In this document: positions 1-9,546 of the stretch, piece by piece
Layout of the letters: the number at the start of each line of letters is the position of its first letter
Numbering within the stretch: the stretch's first letter is position 1
From: JANLYC01 sp963815445
GTDB lineage: Bacteria; Actinomycetota; Actinomycetes; Propionibacteriales; Nocardioidaceae
Direction of reading: 5' to 3'
Assembly: GCA_963815445.1 (NCBI GenBank)
Contig: CAWFGV010000008.1
Coordinates: 78,272-142,271 of the forward strand
Length of the DNA: 64,000 bases
Notes under the pieces: generated by a model
What the model saw: the letters and a program-made list of their open reading frames with translations, nothing else
Databases searched by the model: none
Told to the model about the DNA's origin: nothing
Translations under genes and position numbers: made by a program

Positions 1-580
1 TGCCGAAGGTGGCGAACATCAACATGATGCCGAGCGCCATACCGAGATCACCGACCCGGTTGACGATGAACGCCTTCTTGGCGGCCACCGCAGCGGAGTT
101 CTTCTGCTGCCAGAACCCGATCAGCAGGTATGACGCCAGGCCGACGCCCTCCCACCCGAGAAACAGCGCGAGGTAGTCCGAGGCGAGGACGAGCGTGAGC
201 ATCGCGGCCACGAACAGGTTGAGGTAGGCGAAGAACCGGCGACGACGCTCGTCATGGGCCATGTATCCGATGGAGTAGACGTGGATGAGCCCGCCGACCC
301 CGGTGATGAGCAGCACGAACAGGGCAGACAGCGGATCGAAGACAATCGCGTAGTCCACATGGAAGGTGCCGACGTCGATCCAGGTGAACAAGCGCTGAGT
401 CAGCGCCTCCTCGCTGCCGCCGCGAAGGTCGAGGAAGGCGGCGAGCCCAAGACCGAACGACGCCAACGGGGCGAGCGTGCCCAGCAGGTGGCCCCAGGCG
501 TCGGTGTACTTCCCGCCGAGCAACAGCACCGCTGAGCTCGCCAGCGGGATGGCGATGATCAGGAACAAGAGATCAGTCAT
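1..580 (-). CDS. nuoL: NADH-quinone oxidoreductase subunit L (5' part, runs off left edge)
   Basis: N-terminal 193 residues of the antiporter-like proton-pumping subunit L of complex I; the rest lies outside the window. The frame opens at an ATG and begins with a hydrophobic helix (LLFLIIAIPLASSAVLLL). It carries HVYSIGYM near residue 100 and LGWEGVGLASYLLIGFW at 141-157, with the conserved membrane glutamate at 144. Sixteen bases separate it from nuoK, so it is part of the nuoA-L transcript; nuoM and nuoN are expected just beyond the edge. The family call is firm, but the long C-terminal lateral helix cannot be inspected. Confidence 0.95.
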   Translation of the reverse strand, partial: MTDLLFLIIAIPLASSAVLLLGGKYTDAWGHLLGTLAPLASFGLGLAAFLDLRGGSEEALTQRLFTWIDVGTFHVDYAIVFDPLSALFVLLITGVGGLIHVYSIGYMAHDERRRRFFAYLNLFVAAMLTLVLASDYLALFLGWEGVGLASYLLIGFWQQKNSAAVAAKKAFIVNRVGDLGMALGIMLMFATFG

Positions 581-596
581 CGGAACAGGCCATCCC

Positions 597-896
597 TTAG
601 TACTTGAGCAGACTGGCGTCGTCGACCGAGGCCGAGCGTCGCGTCCGGAAGATGGTCATGATGATCGCCAGTCCGACGACGACCTCGGCCGCTGCCACCA
701 CCATCACGAAGAAGGCGGCGATCTGTCCGTCGAGGTTGCCGCTCTGCCGCGCGAAGGTGACGAACACCAGGTTGGATGCGTTGAGCATGAGCTCGACACA
801 CATGAACACGACGATCGCGTTTCGACGGACCAGGACACCCACGGCACCGGTCGAGAAGAGCAGGGCAGACAGCACCAGGAAGGGAGTCGTGCTCAT
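597..896 (-). CDS. nuoK: NADH-quinone oxidoreductase subunit K
   Basis: Small (99 residues, normal for the family) three-helix subunit of the complex I membrane arm. The two buried glutamates of the proton path are visible: Glu35 in CVELMLNASN and Glu71 in AAAEVVVGLAI. Its start overlaps the nuoJ stop by four bases (ATGA), a coupling pattern used throughout this operon. Nothing unusual apart from the short hydrophilic tail after helix 3. Confidence 0.97.
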   Translation of the reverse strand: MSTTPFLVLSALLFSTGAVGVLVRRNAIVVFMCVELMLNASNLVFVTFARQSGNLDGQIAAFFVMVVAAAEVVVGLAIIMTIFRTRRSASVDDASLLKY

Positions 897-1744
897 CGCT
901 CGCCTCCTTCGTGGGGAGGCGCTCCGGCATCACCGTGCTCGACGCCTGCCGTCTCGTCCGGCTCGCCCGGTGACCCGTCGAGGTGGGTACGTTCGATCTG
1001 CTTGGTGCCGGCCTCGATCGCGGCCTCGATCACCCGGTCCGAGGTCACGTCGCGCACCGTACCGCGCGCGCGCATGACGCGAGAGATCGACAGCTCTGAC
1101 GGCGTGCCGTCCGGCAGCAACGCCGGCGTGTCGACGGAGTTGTGCCGAGCGAACGATCCGGGGCTGGGCAGTGGCCCCGGGTGGACACCGTGCTCGGCGT
1201 AGTCACGCAGCCGCTGCGTCACGACATCGCGTTGGGTCGGCTTGGGAGTCAGCCGCTCGCGGTGTGCGAGCACCATCGCGCCGACCGCAGCGGTGATGAG
1301 CAGCGCGCTGGTGACCTCGAACGCGAAGACGTACTTGCTGAACAACAGCTGGGCAAGCCCCGGGATGTTGCCGTCCTTGTTGGCGGCGTCCAGACCGACG
1401 GCGGCGCCGATCGTGACTTGCGTGATGCCCGCGACGACGAGGATGACGAACACCGCCCCGACCACGATCGCCGCGATCCGCTGACCGCGGAGCGTCTCGA
1501 CCAACGAGTCGGCCGAGTCGACGCCTACCAGCATGAGGACGAACAGGAACAGCATGAGGACCGCGCCGGTGTAGACGATGATCTGGACCGCGAACAGGAA
1601 CGGTGCGTCCAGAACTGCGTACAGCACCGCCAGCGAGATCATCACGACCGCGAGAAGCAGGGCCGAGTGGACGGCCTTGCGCACGACCACCATGCCGAGC
1701 GCGCTCGCGACCATGATCGGAGCGAGAACCCAGAACGCGATCAC
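893..1744 (-). CDS. nuoJ: NADH-quinone oxidoreductase subunit J
   Basis: Membrane subunit J of complex I, coupling the quinone cavity to the proton pumps. The first ~165 residues hold the five hydrophobic helices, including the VQIIVYTGAVLMLFLFVLML segment that carries the family's pi-bulge region. After the last helix (LLITAAVGAMVLAHRER) there is a hydrophilic tail of about 115 residues, rich in Pro, Arg and acidic residues, which Proteobacterial NuoJ lacks. Tails like this are common in actinobacterial NuoJ. Start and stop overlap nuoI and nuoK by four bases each. Confidence 0.96.
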   Translation of the reverse strand: MIAFWVLAPIMVASALGMVVVRKAVHSALLLAVVMISLAVLYAVLDAPFLFAVQIIVYTGAVLMLFLFVLMLVGVDSADSLVETLRGQRIAAIVVGAVFVILVVAGITQVTIGAAVGLDAANKDGNIPGLAQLLFSKYVFAFEVTSALLITAAVGAMVLAHRERLTPKPTQRDVVTQRLRDYAEHGVHPGPLPSPGSFARHNSVDTPALLPDGTPSELSISRVMRARGTVRDVTSDRVIEAAIEAGTKQIERTHLDGSPGEPDETAGVEHGDAGAPPHEGGER

Positions 1745-2301
1745 GCCGGCACCTCACCCTCGCCCGGCGAACGGGTCGAGGCGGCGCCCGCACCACGGTA
1801 GTAGGCGACCTCGTCGTCGCCGAGCCGCATGGCGTGCGGAGGCTCCTCCATTCCGGGCAGCAGCGGTGCCAGCAGATCCTGCTTCTCATAGATCAGGTCG
1901 GCCCGGTTGTTGTCAGCAAGCTCGTACTCGTTCGTCATCGTCAACGCACGGGTGGGGCAGGCCTCGATGCAGAGTCCGCAGAGGATGCACCGGAGATAGT
2001 TGATCTGGTAGACGCGGCCGTACCGTTCGCCCGGGGAGAACCGCTTGCCCTCGGAGTCGTTGTTGTCGGCGCCCTCGACGTAGATCGCATCAGCCGGGCA
2101 TGCCCACGCGCAGAGCTCGCAGCCGATGCACTTCTCGAGGCCGTCCGGCCACCGGTTGAGCTGGTGGCGGCCATGGAATCGGGGAGCCGTGGGCTTCTTC
2201 TCGAACGGGTACTGCTCCGTGACGACCTTCTTGAACATGGTTCGGAACGTCACCCCGAAACCCGCTACCGGGTCCCAGAGCTGTTCCTTCAAGCTAGCCA
2301 C
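1741..2301 (-). CDS. nuoI: NADH-quinone oxidoreductase subunit I (2x[4Fe-4S] ferredoxin-like)
   Basis: Peripheral-arm subunit that passes electrons to NuoB. Two [4Fe-4S] motifs are clear: CIGCELCAWACP starting at Cys58 and CILCGLCIEACP starting at Cys105. I chose the GTG that overlaps the end of nuoH by eight bases, because GGAG lies just upstream and the product then begins ASLKEQLWDP, as in homologues (186 residues). A longer ATG-initiated version would add 15 unconserved residues. Confidence 0.95.
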   Translation of the reverse strand: MASLKEQLWDPVAGFGVTFRTMFKKVVTEQYPFEKKPTAPRFHGRHQLNRWPDGLEKCIGCELCAWACPADAIYVEGADNNDSEGKRFSPGERYGRVYQINYLRCILCGLCIEACPTRALTMTNEYELADNNRADLIYEKQDLLAPLLPGMEEPPHAMRLGDDEVAYYRGAGAASTRSPGEGEVPA

Positions 2302-3544
2302 GGAGGGTCTCCTTGTCGGGCATGGGCGGAACCGGGAAATGGCCACCCTGCAGGTCGGGGCCGGCAGTCTCGTCGTCCTCCTCCTCGGCGGACTCGGGGA
2401 TGAACCCGAGGCCGACGAAGATGACGACGGCGATCCCGGCCGCGACGAACAGGTAGCTTCGGTTGATCTGGCCCTCGAGGCTGATCGCGCGGATCGTGCC
2501 GACCGCGACGATCCAGAACAGGGAGACCGGGATCAGCACCTTCCAGCCGAGCTTCATGAACTGGTCGTAACGCAGGCGGGGCAGCGTGCCGCGCAGCCAG
2601 ATGAAGAGGAACACGAAGATGAACACCTTGGCCAGGAACCACAGCACCGGCCAGTAGCTCTGGTTGGCACCCTCCCACAGCGACAGCGGCCACGGGGCTC
2701 GCCAGCCGCCGAGGAACATCGTCGTCGCCAGCATCGAGACCGTCACCAGGTTGATGTACTCGGCGAGGAAGAAGAAGGCGAACTTGATCGACGAGTACTC
2801 GGTGTGGAACCCGCCGACGAGCTCGCCCTCGGCCTCAGCCAGGTCGAAGGGAGCCCGGTTGGTCTCGCCCACCATGGAGATCATGTAGATGGCGAAGGAC
2901 GGGAGCAGGATCACACCGAACCACAGGTCTTGCTGCGCGGACACGATGCCCGAGGTCGACATCGAGCCCGCGTAGAGGAACACGGCGACGAGCGAGAGAC
3001 CCATCGCGACCTCGTAGGAGATCACCTGAGCGGAGGAGCGGAGCGCACCGAGCAGCGAGTACGTCGATCCGGACGACCAGCCGGCGAGCACGATGCCGTA
3101 CACGCCCACGGAGGCGATCGCCAGGATGTAGAGGACACCGACCGGCAGGTCGGTGAGCTGCAGTGGCGTCGTCACACTGCTGAACGGGATCTTGGCCACG
3201 GGGCCGAACGGGATGACCGCCACCGCCAGGAAGGCAGGAATGGCCGCCAGCAGCGGGGCCAGGATGAAGACGAAGCGGTCGGCCGACTTCGGCACGATGT
3301 CTTCCTTCAGCATGAGCTTGACGCCGTCGGCGAGGCTCTGCAGCAGGCCGAACGGTCCGTGCACGTTGGGTCCGATCCGGTGCTGCATCCGGGCGACAAC
3401 GCGACGCTCGAGCCAGATGATGAACAGCGTCATCAGCAGCAGGATCACGAACGCCAGGACGACCTTGATGATGATGACCCACCACGGGTCGTGCCCGAAG
3501 GCGGACAGGTCGTCGGCAGCGAGGCTCACGGTCGAGGCGATCAC
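2294..3544 (-). CDS. nuoH: NADH-quinone oxidoreductase subunit H
   Basis: Membrane subunit that forms much of the quinone chamber at the junction of the two arms. The signature loop RMQHRIGPNVHGPFGLLQ and the acidic loop FDLAEAEGELVGGFHTEY are both present, between about eight hydrophobic helices. The GTG start overlaps the nuoG stop (GTGA) and gives 416 residues; an upstream ATG in the same frame would add 22 basic residues that lie inside nuoG and look non-native. The C-terminus ends in a polar tail (EEEDDETAGPDLQGGHF) typical of actinobacteria. Confidence 0.96.
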   Translation of the reverse strand: MIASTVSLAADDLSAFGHDPWWVIIIKVVLAFVILLLMTLFIIWLERRVVARMQHRIGPNVHGPFGLLQSLADGVKLMLKEDIVPKSADRFVFILAPLLAAIPAFLAVAVIPFGPVAKIPFSSVTTPLQLTDLPVGVLYILAIASVGVYGIVLAGWSSGSTYSLLGALRSSAQVISYEVAMGLSLVAVFLYAGSMSTSGIVSAQQDLWFGVILLPSFAIYMISMVGETNRAPFDLAEAEGELVGGFHTEYSSIKFAFFFLAEYINLVTVSMLATTMFLGGWRAPWPLSLWEGANQSYWPVLWFLAKVFIFVFLFIWLRGTLPRLRYDQFMKLGWKVLIPVSLFWIVAVGTIRAISLEGQINRSYLFVAAGIAVVIFVGLGFIPESAEEEDDETAGPDLQGGHFPVPPMPDKETLRG

Positions 3545-5958
3545 CGGGACCCTCCCTCGAGGCGGACGACGGAGCCGGCAGTGACCCCGAGGTCGTGATG
3601 GACGCGACATCCGGTCGAGCTCGTCGGCACCCAGACGACATCATCGGCCATGTCGCCGGTCGTCACGGGCAGCGTGATCGAGCCGCGGTCGGTCGACACG
3701 GTGACCGCGTCTCCCGCGCGCAGGCCGAGGCGATCAAGCGCCGCCCGCGAGATCACGGCCACGGCTTGCCTGCCGGTGGCGACCAGGTACGGTTCGCCGT
3801 CGACCGCCCGGCTGTCGTCGATGAGTGTGCGCCACGTCGAGAGCACGAAGTCGCCGGCTGCCGGCCCAGTCGGCGAGGCAGCGGCCACTGGCTCGAACGA
3901 CGCCGGTTCACCGTCCCAGGGACCGACCTCACTCATCTCGGCCCACGCGTCCTCGACCGTGCGGAAACCGAGCCCGGCACCGAGCTCCTCGGCGATGCCG
4001 GCCAGCGCACGCACGTCTGTCAGCGCCGAGCTGTCGAGCACCTGGGTGAAGGGTCGGAGCCGGCCCTCCCAGTTCACGAACGTGCCGCTGCGTTCAGCGA
4101 TGGAACCGACCGGGAGGACGACGTCGGCACGGCTTGTCACCTCCGACGACCGGACCTCGAGGCTGACGACGAAGTCGGCCGCGTCGAGGGCGGCCAGCGC
4201 GAGCGCACGGTCGCGCAGGTCGTCGACGTCGACCGCGCCGACCACGAGCGCCTTGATCTCCCCCTGCGCCGCTGCCGCCAGGATCTCATCGGTGCCGCGC
4301 CCCGGAGTCGAGGAGAGGACGTCGACACCCCAAGCTGCTGCGATGTCGACGCGGGCTGCCGCATCGGCCAGCGGACGGCCGCCCGGAAGCAGGTTGGGGA
4401 GGAGTCCGGTCTCGAGCGCACCCCGCTCGCCGGCTCGCCGCGGCACCCACCCGAGCTTGGCTCCCGTCGATGCCGCGAGCGCTGCGACGGCGCTGAGCAG
4501 CCCCGGGGTGTTGGCGGCGCGCTCACCGACCAGCACGACGCCGGCGCTGCCGAGCCCGATCTCGGCTGAGTTGCCGAGGTTCTCGACGACGGCGGCCTCG
4601 GCACCGGGCGTCGCTCGGATCAGGCTGCCGTGCAGCTTCTCGAGGCCGCGAGAGGAGTGCGAGCTGACGGCGTACACGCGGGTTCCATGGTGCTGCGCAC
4701 CCTTGCGCAGCCGGAGGAACACGATCGGCGACTCCTCCTCGGGCTCGAACCCGATGAGGACGACGCAGTCGGCGTGCTCCAGGTCGGCGTACGACGGGGC
4801 CGGGCGCGTCGCGACGTGCGAGGCCAGGAACGAGGCCTCCTCGTGCGAGTGCGGACGGATGCGGAAGTCGACATCGTTGGTACCGATGACGGCGCGGGCG
4901 AACTTTCCGTAGGCGTAGGCGTCCTCGCTCGTCAGGCGACCGCCGGCGAGCACACCGACAGCGCTCTGTGCCGCTGCCAGACCACGTGCGGCGACCGCGA
5001 ACGCCTCCGGCCACGAAGCCGGCCGGAGCTCCCCGGTCTCGTCGTCTCGAACCTGTGGCCTGGTCAGACGGTCGTCCATCCGGGTCGACACGAACGCGAA
5101 CCGGCCCTTGTCGCAGTTCCACTCCTCGTTGACCTCGGGGTCGTTGCCCGCCAGTCGCCGGGTCACCTTGCCGCGGCGGTGGTCGGTGCGCAGCGCGCAG
5201 CCGGACGCACAGTGCTCACAGACCGACGGAGTGGAAACCAGGTCGAACGGACGCGCACGGAACCGGTAGGCGGCCGACGTGAGCGCACCGACCGGGCAGA
5301 TCTGGATGGTGTTGCCCGAGAAGTAGGACTCGAACGGCTCCTTCTCGTAGATGCCGACCTGCTGGAGCGCGCCGCGCTCGACCAGCGCGATGAACGGGTC
5401 ACCGGCGATCTGCTCGCTGAACCGCGTGCAGCGCGCGCACAGGACGCAGCGCTCGCGGTCGAGGAGAACCTGTGCCGAGATACTGATCGGCTTCGTGAAC
5501 GTGCGCTTGGTCTCGGTGAACCGGGACTCGCCGCGGCCGTTGGACATGGCCTGGTTCTGCAGCGGGCACTCGCCACCCTTGTCGCACACCGGGCAGTCGA
5601 GCGGGTGGTTGATGAGCAGGAACTCCATGTTCCCCTGCTGCGCCTTGTCGGCGACCGGAGACGAGTGCTGGGTGCGCACGACCATCCCGGGCGCCACGGC
5701 GAGCGTGCACGATGCCTGCGGCTTGGGGATCGGCCGCCCGTTGCCGGCGTCGGGGATGTCGACAAGGCACTGTCGGCAAGCCCCGACCGGGTCGAGCAAC
5801 GGATGGTCGCAGAACCGGGGGATCTGGATGCCGACCTGCTCGGCGGCGCGGATCACGAGAGTGCCCTCGGGCACCGTGACCTCGACGTCGTCAACCGTGA
5901 GGGTCACGGTCTTGACGGGCGGATTCCCGGTCTGGGTCTGCTCGGTTGTCGTCGTCAT
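3541..5958 (-). CDS. nuoG: NADH-quinone oxidoreductase subunit G
   Basis: Largest soluble subunit (805 residues) of complex I. The N-terminus holds a [2Fe-2S] ferredoxin domain (DPVGACRQCLVDI), then the CPVCDKGGECPLQ segment, a CVLCARC cluster motif and CEHCASGC, which opens the molybdopterin-oxidoreductase-like domain. That domain in NuoG is structural and not known to bind a molybdenum cofactor in most species. The C-terminal ~100 residues resemble a molybdopterin dinucleotide-binding fold (GLRAGDAVTVSTDRGSITL). It overlaps nuoF and nuoH by four bases each. Confidence 0.96.
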   Translation of the reverse strand: MTTTTEQTQTGNPPVKTVTLTVDDVEVTVPEGTLVIRAAEQVGIQIPRFCDHPLLDPVGACRQCLVDIPDAGNGRPIPKPQASCTLAVAPGMVVRTQHSSPVADKAQQGNMEFLLINHPLDCPVCDKGGECPLQNQAMSNGRGESRFTETKRTFTKPISISAQVLLDRERCVLCARCTRFSEQIAGDPFIALVERGALQQVGIYEKEPFESYFSGNTIQICPVGALTSAAYRFRARPFDLVSTPSVCEHCASGCALRTDHRRGKVTRRLAGNDPEVNEEWNCDKGRFAFVSTRMDDRLTRPQVRDDETGELRPASWPEAFAVAARGLAAAQSAVGVLAGGRLTSEDAYAYGKFARAVIGTNDVDFRIRPHSHEEASFLASHVATRPAPSYADLEHADCVVLIGFEPEEESPIVFLRLRKGAQHHGTRVYAVSSHSSRGLEKLHGSLIRATPGAEAAVVENLGNSAEIGLGSAGVVLVGERAANTPGLLSAVAALAASTGAKLGWVPRRAGERGALETGLLPNLLPGGRPLADAAARVDIAAAWGVDVLSSTPGRGTDEILAAAAQGEIKALVVGAVDVDDLRDRALALAALDAADFVVSLEVRSSEVTSRADVVLPVGSIAERSGTFVNWEGRLRPFTQVLDSSALTDVRALAGIAEELGAGLGFRTVEDAWAEMSEVGPWDGEPASFEPVAAASPTGPAAGDFVLSTWRTLIDDSRAVDGEPYLVATGRQAVAVISRAALDRLGLRAGDAVTVSTDRGSITLPVTTGDMADDVVWVPTSSTGCRVHHDLGVTAGSVVRLEGGSR

Positions 5959-7271
5959 GCGGACGCTCCGGCGGTCGTCGCGGTGAACAGGGTGGACTTG
6001 GCCGGGTCGAACGGACAGCCACCGTGCTTCAGATGGGCGAGGTACTCGTCGCGGAAGTACTGCACGGACGACGTGATCGGCGAGGTGGCACCGTCAGCCA
6101 GGGCGCAGAACGACCGGCCGAGGATGTTGTCGCACAGGTCGACCAAGGTCTCGAGGTCGGCCTCCTCACCGTCGCCGCGCTCGAGCCGTTCGAGGGTCTG
6201 GACCAACCACCAGGTGCCCTCGCGGCAAGGTGTGCACTTGCCACACGACTCGTGCTTGTAGAACTCCGTCCACCGCAGCACCGCCCGCACGACGCAGGTC
6301 GTCTCATCGAAGATCTGCAGCGCTCGAGTGCCGAGCATCGAGCCGGCTTCGCCGATGGCCTCGAAGTCGAGCGGCACGTCGAGGTGCTCGGCCGTGAGGA
6401 TCGGGGTGGACGACCCACCAGGAGTCCAGAACTTCAGCTCGTGCCCCTCGCGGACCCCACCGGCCAGATCGAGGAGCTGACGCAAGGTGATGCCGAGAGG
6501 GGCTTCGTACTGCCCAGGTTTCGTCACGTGGCCGGAGAGCGAGAACAGGCCGTACCCCTTGGACTTCTCGGTGCCCATGGCGCTGAACCAGTCGGCACCG
6601 TTGGCGACGATGCTCGGCACCGAGGCGATCGACTCGACGTTGTTGATCACGGTCGGGCAGGCGTACAGGCCGGCCACGGCAGGGAACGGCGGCCGCAACC
6701 GGGGCTGTCCACGACGGCCCTCGAGGGAGTCGAGCAGGGCCGTCTCCTCTCCACAGATGTACGCGCCGGCGCCGGCGTGCACCAGGAGCTCGAGGTCGTA
6801 GCCCGAGCCGTGGATGTTGGTGCCGAGGTGGCCGGCCTCATAGGCCTCTCGTACCGCGGCCTGCAAGCGGCGTACGACGTGAAGGACCTCACCGCGGATG
6901 TAGATGAAAGCGTGGCTGGCACGGATGGCGTAGGAGCTGATGATGACGCCCTCGACCAGGGTGTGCGGGCTCGCCAGCATGAGGGGCGTGTCCTTGCACG
7001 TTCCGGGCTCGGACTCGTCGGCGTTGACGACGAGGTAGTGCGGCTTGCCGTCACCTTGCGGGATGAAGCCCCACTTCATCCCGGTGGGGAAGCCGGCGCC
7101 GCCGCGACCGCGCAGGCCGGACTCCTTGACCATCTCGATGATGTCGTCCTGCTTCTTGCCCAACGCGGTCCGCAGCGCGGCGTAGCCGCCGGCGCTCTCG
7201 TAGGACGCCAGGGTCCAGGCGCGCTCGGCGTCCCAGTTGTCCGAGAGCACTGGCGTCAACGTGTCGACCAT
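5955..7271 (-). CDS. nuoF: NADH-quinone oxidoreductase subunit F (NADH/FMN-binding)
   Basis: Electron-entry subunit: it oxidises NADH through FMN and a [4Fe-4S] cluster. The glycine-rich nucleotide loop GRGGAGFPTGMKWGF starts at residue 55, VNADESEPGTCKD provides the FMN site, and ESCGKCTPCREGT gives three cluster cysteines. At 438 residues it has the usual length. Overlaps of four bases with nuoG and one base with nuoE indicate translational coupling. Confidence 0.97.
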   Translation of the reverse strand: MVDTLTPVLSDNWDAERAWTLASYESAGGYAALRTALGKKQDDIIEMVKESGLRGRGGAGFPTGMKWGFIPQGDGKPHYLVVNADESEPGTCKDTPLMLASPHTLVEGVIISSYAIRASHAFIYIRGEVLHVVRRLQAAVREAYEAGHLGTNIHGSGYDLELLVHAGAGAYICGEETALLDSLEGRRGQPRLRPPFPAVAGLYACPTVINNVESIASVPSIVANGADWFSAMGTEKSKGYGLFSLSGHVTKPGQYEAPLGITLRQLLDLAGGVREGHELKFWTPGGSSTPILTAEHLDVPLDFEAIGEAGSMLGTRALQIFDETTCVVRAVLRWTEFYKHESCGKCTPCREGTWWLVQTLERLERGDGEEADLETLVDLCDNILGRSFCALADGATSPITSSVQYFRDEYLAHLKHGGCPFDPAKSTLFTATTAGASA

Positions 7272-8161
7272 CAGCTGTCGTCCTTCGTGCCGTTGCTGGT
7301 GGGCTTGGCGGCTTCATGGGTGTCGGCGTCGGACTCCTCGACCTCGGCCTCCGCCTCGGCCCGGCTGGTGTCGGCCTGTTTCGCGGCCGCGACTCCGGAC
7401 GCCGGACCCGTCGACCGCGTCGATCTGGTGCGACCGTCGCCAACGCCGTTGCCGGGGGCGGTCCAGTTACGTTCGCGCGCGAGCTCGAGGCCCACCAGCG
7501 ACGCCGGGCCCGCCGCGGGACCTTCGTCGACGAGGCCGTCGGGGAAGCCGGCGAGCACTCGCTCGGCCGCGCGCCAGCTGACCACGGGAGCACCACGACT
7601 CGGGTCTACGCTCACGCCGCTCCGCAGCTCGTCGACCACGCGAACCGCCGACTCCGGGGTCTGGTTGTCGAAGAACTCCCAGTTGACCATCATCACCGGC
7701 GCATAGTCGCAGGCCGCGTTGCACTCGACGTGCTCGAGCGTGATGCTCGCCTCGCCGTCCCTGGTGGGCACGGTGGTCTCGTCGTTTCCGACGTCGAGAT
7801 GGCCCTTGAGCCGCTCGAAGATCGCGTCGCCGCCCATGACTGCGCACAGCGTGTTGGTGCACACGCCGACGTGGTAGTCGCCGACCGGGCGGCGCTTGTA
7901 CATCGTGTAGAAGGTCGCCACCCCGGACACCTCGGCCGCGCTGATCGACAACAGCTCGGCGCACACCTCGATCCCGCGCGGGGTGACACAGCCGTCGACG
8001 CTCTGGATCAGGTGCAGCATGGGCAGCAGCGCGGACCGCGGCTGCGGGTAGCGAGCAGCGATCTCTCGGAGCTCGTCCATCGTCTGCGGCGAGTAGGGCG
8101 CCGAGGCGAGCTCGGACTGTGCTGATGCTGACACGGTGGCCTGCTCCTGGGGGCTGGTCAT
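7271..8161 (-). CDS. nuoE: NADH-quinone oxidoreductase subunit E
   Basis: Thioredoxin-fold [2Fe-2S] subunit that partners NuoF. Cluster ligands are in CTNTLCAVMGG and VECNAACDYAPVMMVN. I start at the ATG overlapping the nuoD stop (ATGA), giving 296 residues. The catalytic fold ends near residue 200; the remaining ~90 residues are low-complexity (Gly/Ala/Glu/Thr with TRSTRSTG and EAEAEVEE runs) and probably disordered. This makes the protein longer than the ~160-240 residues usual elsewhere. Confidence 0.95.
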   Translation of the reverse strand: MTSPQEQATVSASAQSELASAPYSPQTMDELREIAARYPQPRSALLPMLHLIQSVDGCVTPRGIEVCAELLSISAAEVSGVATFYTMYKRRPVGDYHVGVCTNTLCAVMGGDAIFERLKGHLDVGNDETTVPTRDGEASITLEHVECNAACDYAPVMMVNWEFFDNQTPESAVRVVDELRSGVSVDPSRGAPVVSWRAAERVLAGFPDGLVDEGPAAGPASLVGLELARERNWTAPGNGVGDGRTRSTRSTGPASGVAAAKQADTSRAEAEAEVEESDADTHEAAKPTSNGTKDDS

Positions 8162-9546
8162 CTGTCGACCCCTCCCATCACGGGGTCGATGCTGGCGACA
8201 GCCACGATGACATCGGCGACCTGGCCGCCCTCGCTCATTGCCGGGGCTGCCTGCAGGTTCACGAACGACGGGTCTCGGAAGTGGGCGCGGTAGGGCCGGG
8301 TGCCACCGTCGGAGACCACGTGACACCCAAGCTCGCCCCGCGGTGACTCGACCGGCACGTAGGCCTGGCCGGCAGGCACATGGAAGCCTTCGGTGACCAG
8401 CTTGAAGTGATGGATCAGTGCCTCCATCGACTCGCCCATGATGTGGCGGATGTGGTCCAAGGAGTTGCCCATGCCGTCGGAGCCGACGGCCAGCTGGCTG
8501 GGCCAGGCGATCTTCTTGTCACCGATCATCGTCGGCTTGCCCTCGAGGCCCTGCAGCCTCTCGGTGGCCTGCTCGACGATGCGCAGCGACTGCTCCATCT
8601 CGTCCAGCCGGATCCGGAACCGGCCATAGGAGTCGGCGGTGTCCCACGTACACACGTCGAAGTCGTAGTCCTCATAGCCGGAGTACGGCTGCTTCTTGCG
8701 CAGGTCCCAGTCATAGCCGGTGGCTCGCAGAACCGGGCCGGTGGCGCCGAGCGCGAGGCATCCCTCGAGGTCGAGGTAGCCCACGTCGACGAGGCGGGCC
8801 CTGAAGATCGGGTTGGCGTTGCACAGGTCGGCGTACTCGCGCAGCCGCTTTCGCATGATCCCGATGAACTCGACGATCTTCTCCAGCGCACCGGGCGGCA
8901 TGTCCTGAGCCACTCCACCAGGGCGGATGAACGCGTGGTTCATCCGCAGACCGGTGATGAGCTCGAACAGGTCGAGGCACAGCTCGCGCTCGCGGAAGCC
9001 GATCGTCATCACGGTGAGCGCGCCGATCTCCATGCCGCCGGTCGCGATCGCGACGAGGTGGGAGGAGATGCGGTTGAGCTCCATGAGAAGGACCCGCATG
9101 ACCTGGGCCTTCTCGGGGATGTCGTTCTCGATGTCGAGGAGCCTCTCCACGCCGAAGCAGTAGGTGGCTTCGTTGTAGAACGGCGCCAGGTAGTCCATCC
9201 GGGTGCAGAACGTCACGCCCTGGGTCCAGTTGCGGTATTCCATGTTCTTCTCGATGCCGGTGTGCAGGTAGCCGATGCCGCACCGGCACTCGGTGACGGT
9301 CTCGCCGTCGAGCTCGAGAATCAGGCGGAGCACCCCGTGGGTGGACGGGTGCTGGGGACCCATGTTGACGACGATGCGCTCCTCGGCCTCGACGTCGATG
9401 CCGGCGACGACCGAGTCCCAGTCCTGACCCGTGACGGTGAAGACCTTGCCCGCGGTCGTGTCCTGGGCGGTGGCGTAGGGGTCACGACCACCGGAGGTTC
9501 GGGTCTCGGTGTTCGCGGCGCTCGTAGGGTTGGCAGTCTCGGTCAT
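8158..9546 (-). CDS. nuoD: NADH-quinone oxidoreductase subunit D
   Basis: The 49-kDa-type subunit (462 residues), which forms the quinone-binding site with NuoB. NMGPQHPSTHGVLRL marks the conserved His loop, and ESPRGELGCHVVSDGGTRPY with FVNLQAAPAMSEGGQVADV marks the C-terminal hydrogenase-like end. About 50 residues precede the core, including a Thr/Ser/Asn-rich start. Start and stop overlap neighbouring genes by one and four bases. Confidence 0.97.
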   Translation of the reverse strand: MTETANPTSAANTETRTSGGRDPYATAQDTTAGKVFTVTGQDWDSVVAGIDVEAEERIVVNMGPQHPSTHGVLRLILELDGETVTECRCGIGYLHTGIEKNMEYRNWTQGVTFCTRMDYLAPFYNEATYCFGVERLLDIENDIPEKAQVMRVLLMELNRISSHLVAIATGGMEIGALTVMTIGFRERELCLDLFELITGLRMNHAFIRPGGVAQDMPPGALEKIVEFIGIMRKRLREYADLCNANPIFRARLVDVGYLDLEGCLALGATGPVLRATGYDWDLRKKQPYSGYEDYDFDVCTWDTADSYGRFRIRLDEMEQSLRIVEQATERLQGLEGKPTMIGDKKIAWPSQLAVGSDGMGNSLDHIRHIMGESMEALIHHFKLVTEGFHVPAGQAYVPVESPRGELGCHVVSDGGTRPYRAHFRDPSFVNLQAAPAMSEGGQVADVIVAVASIDPVMGGVDR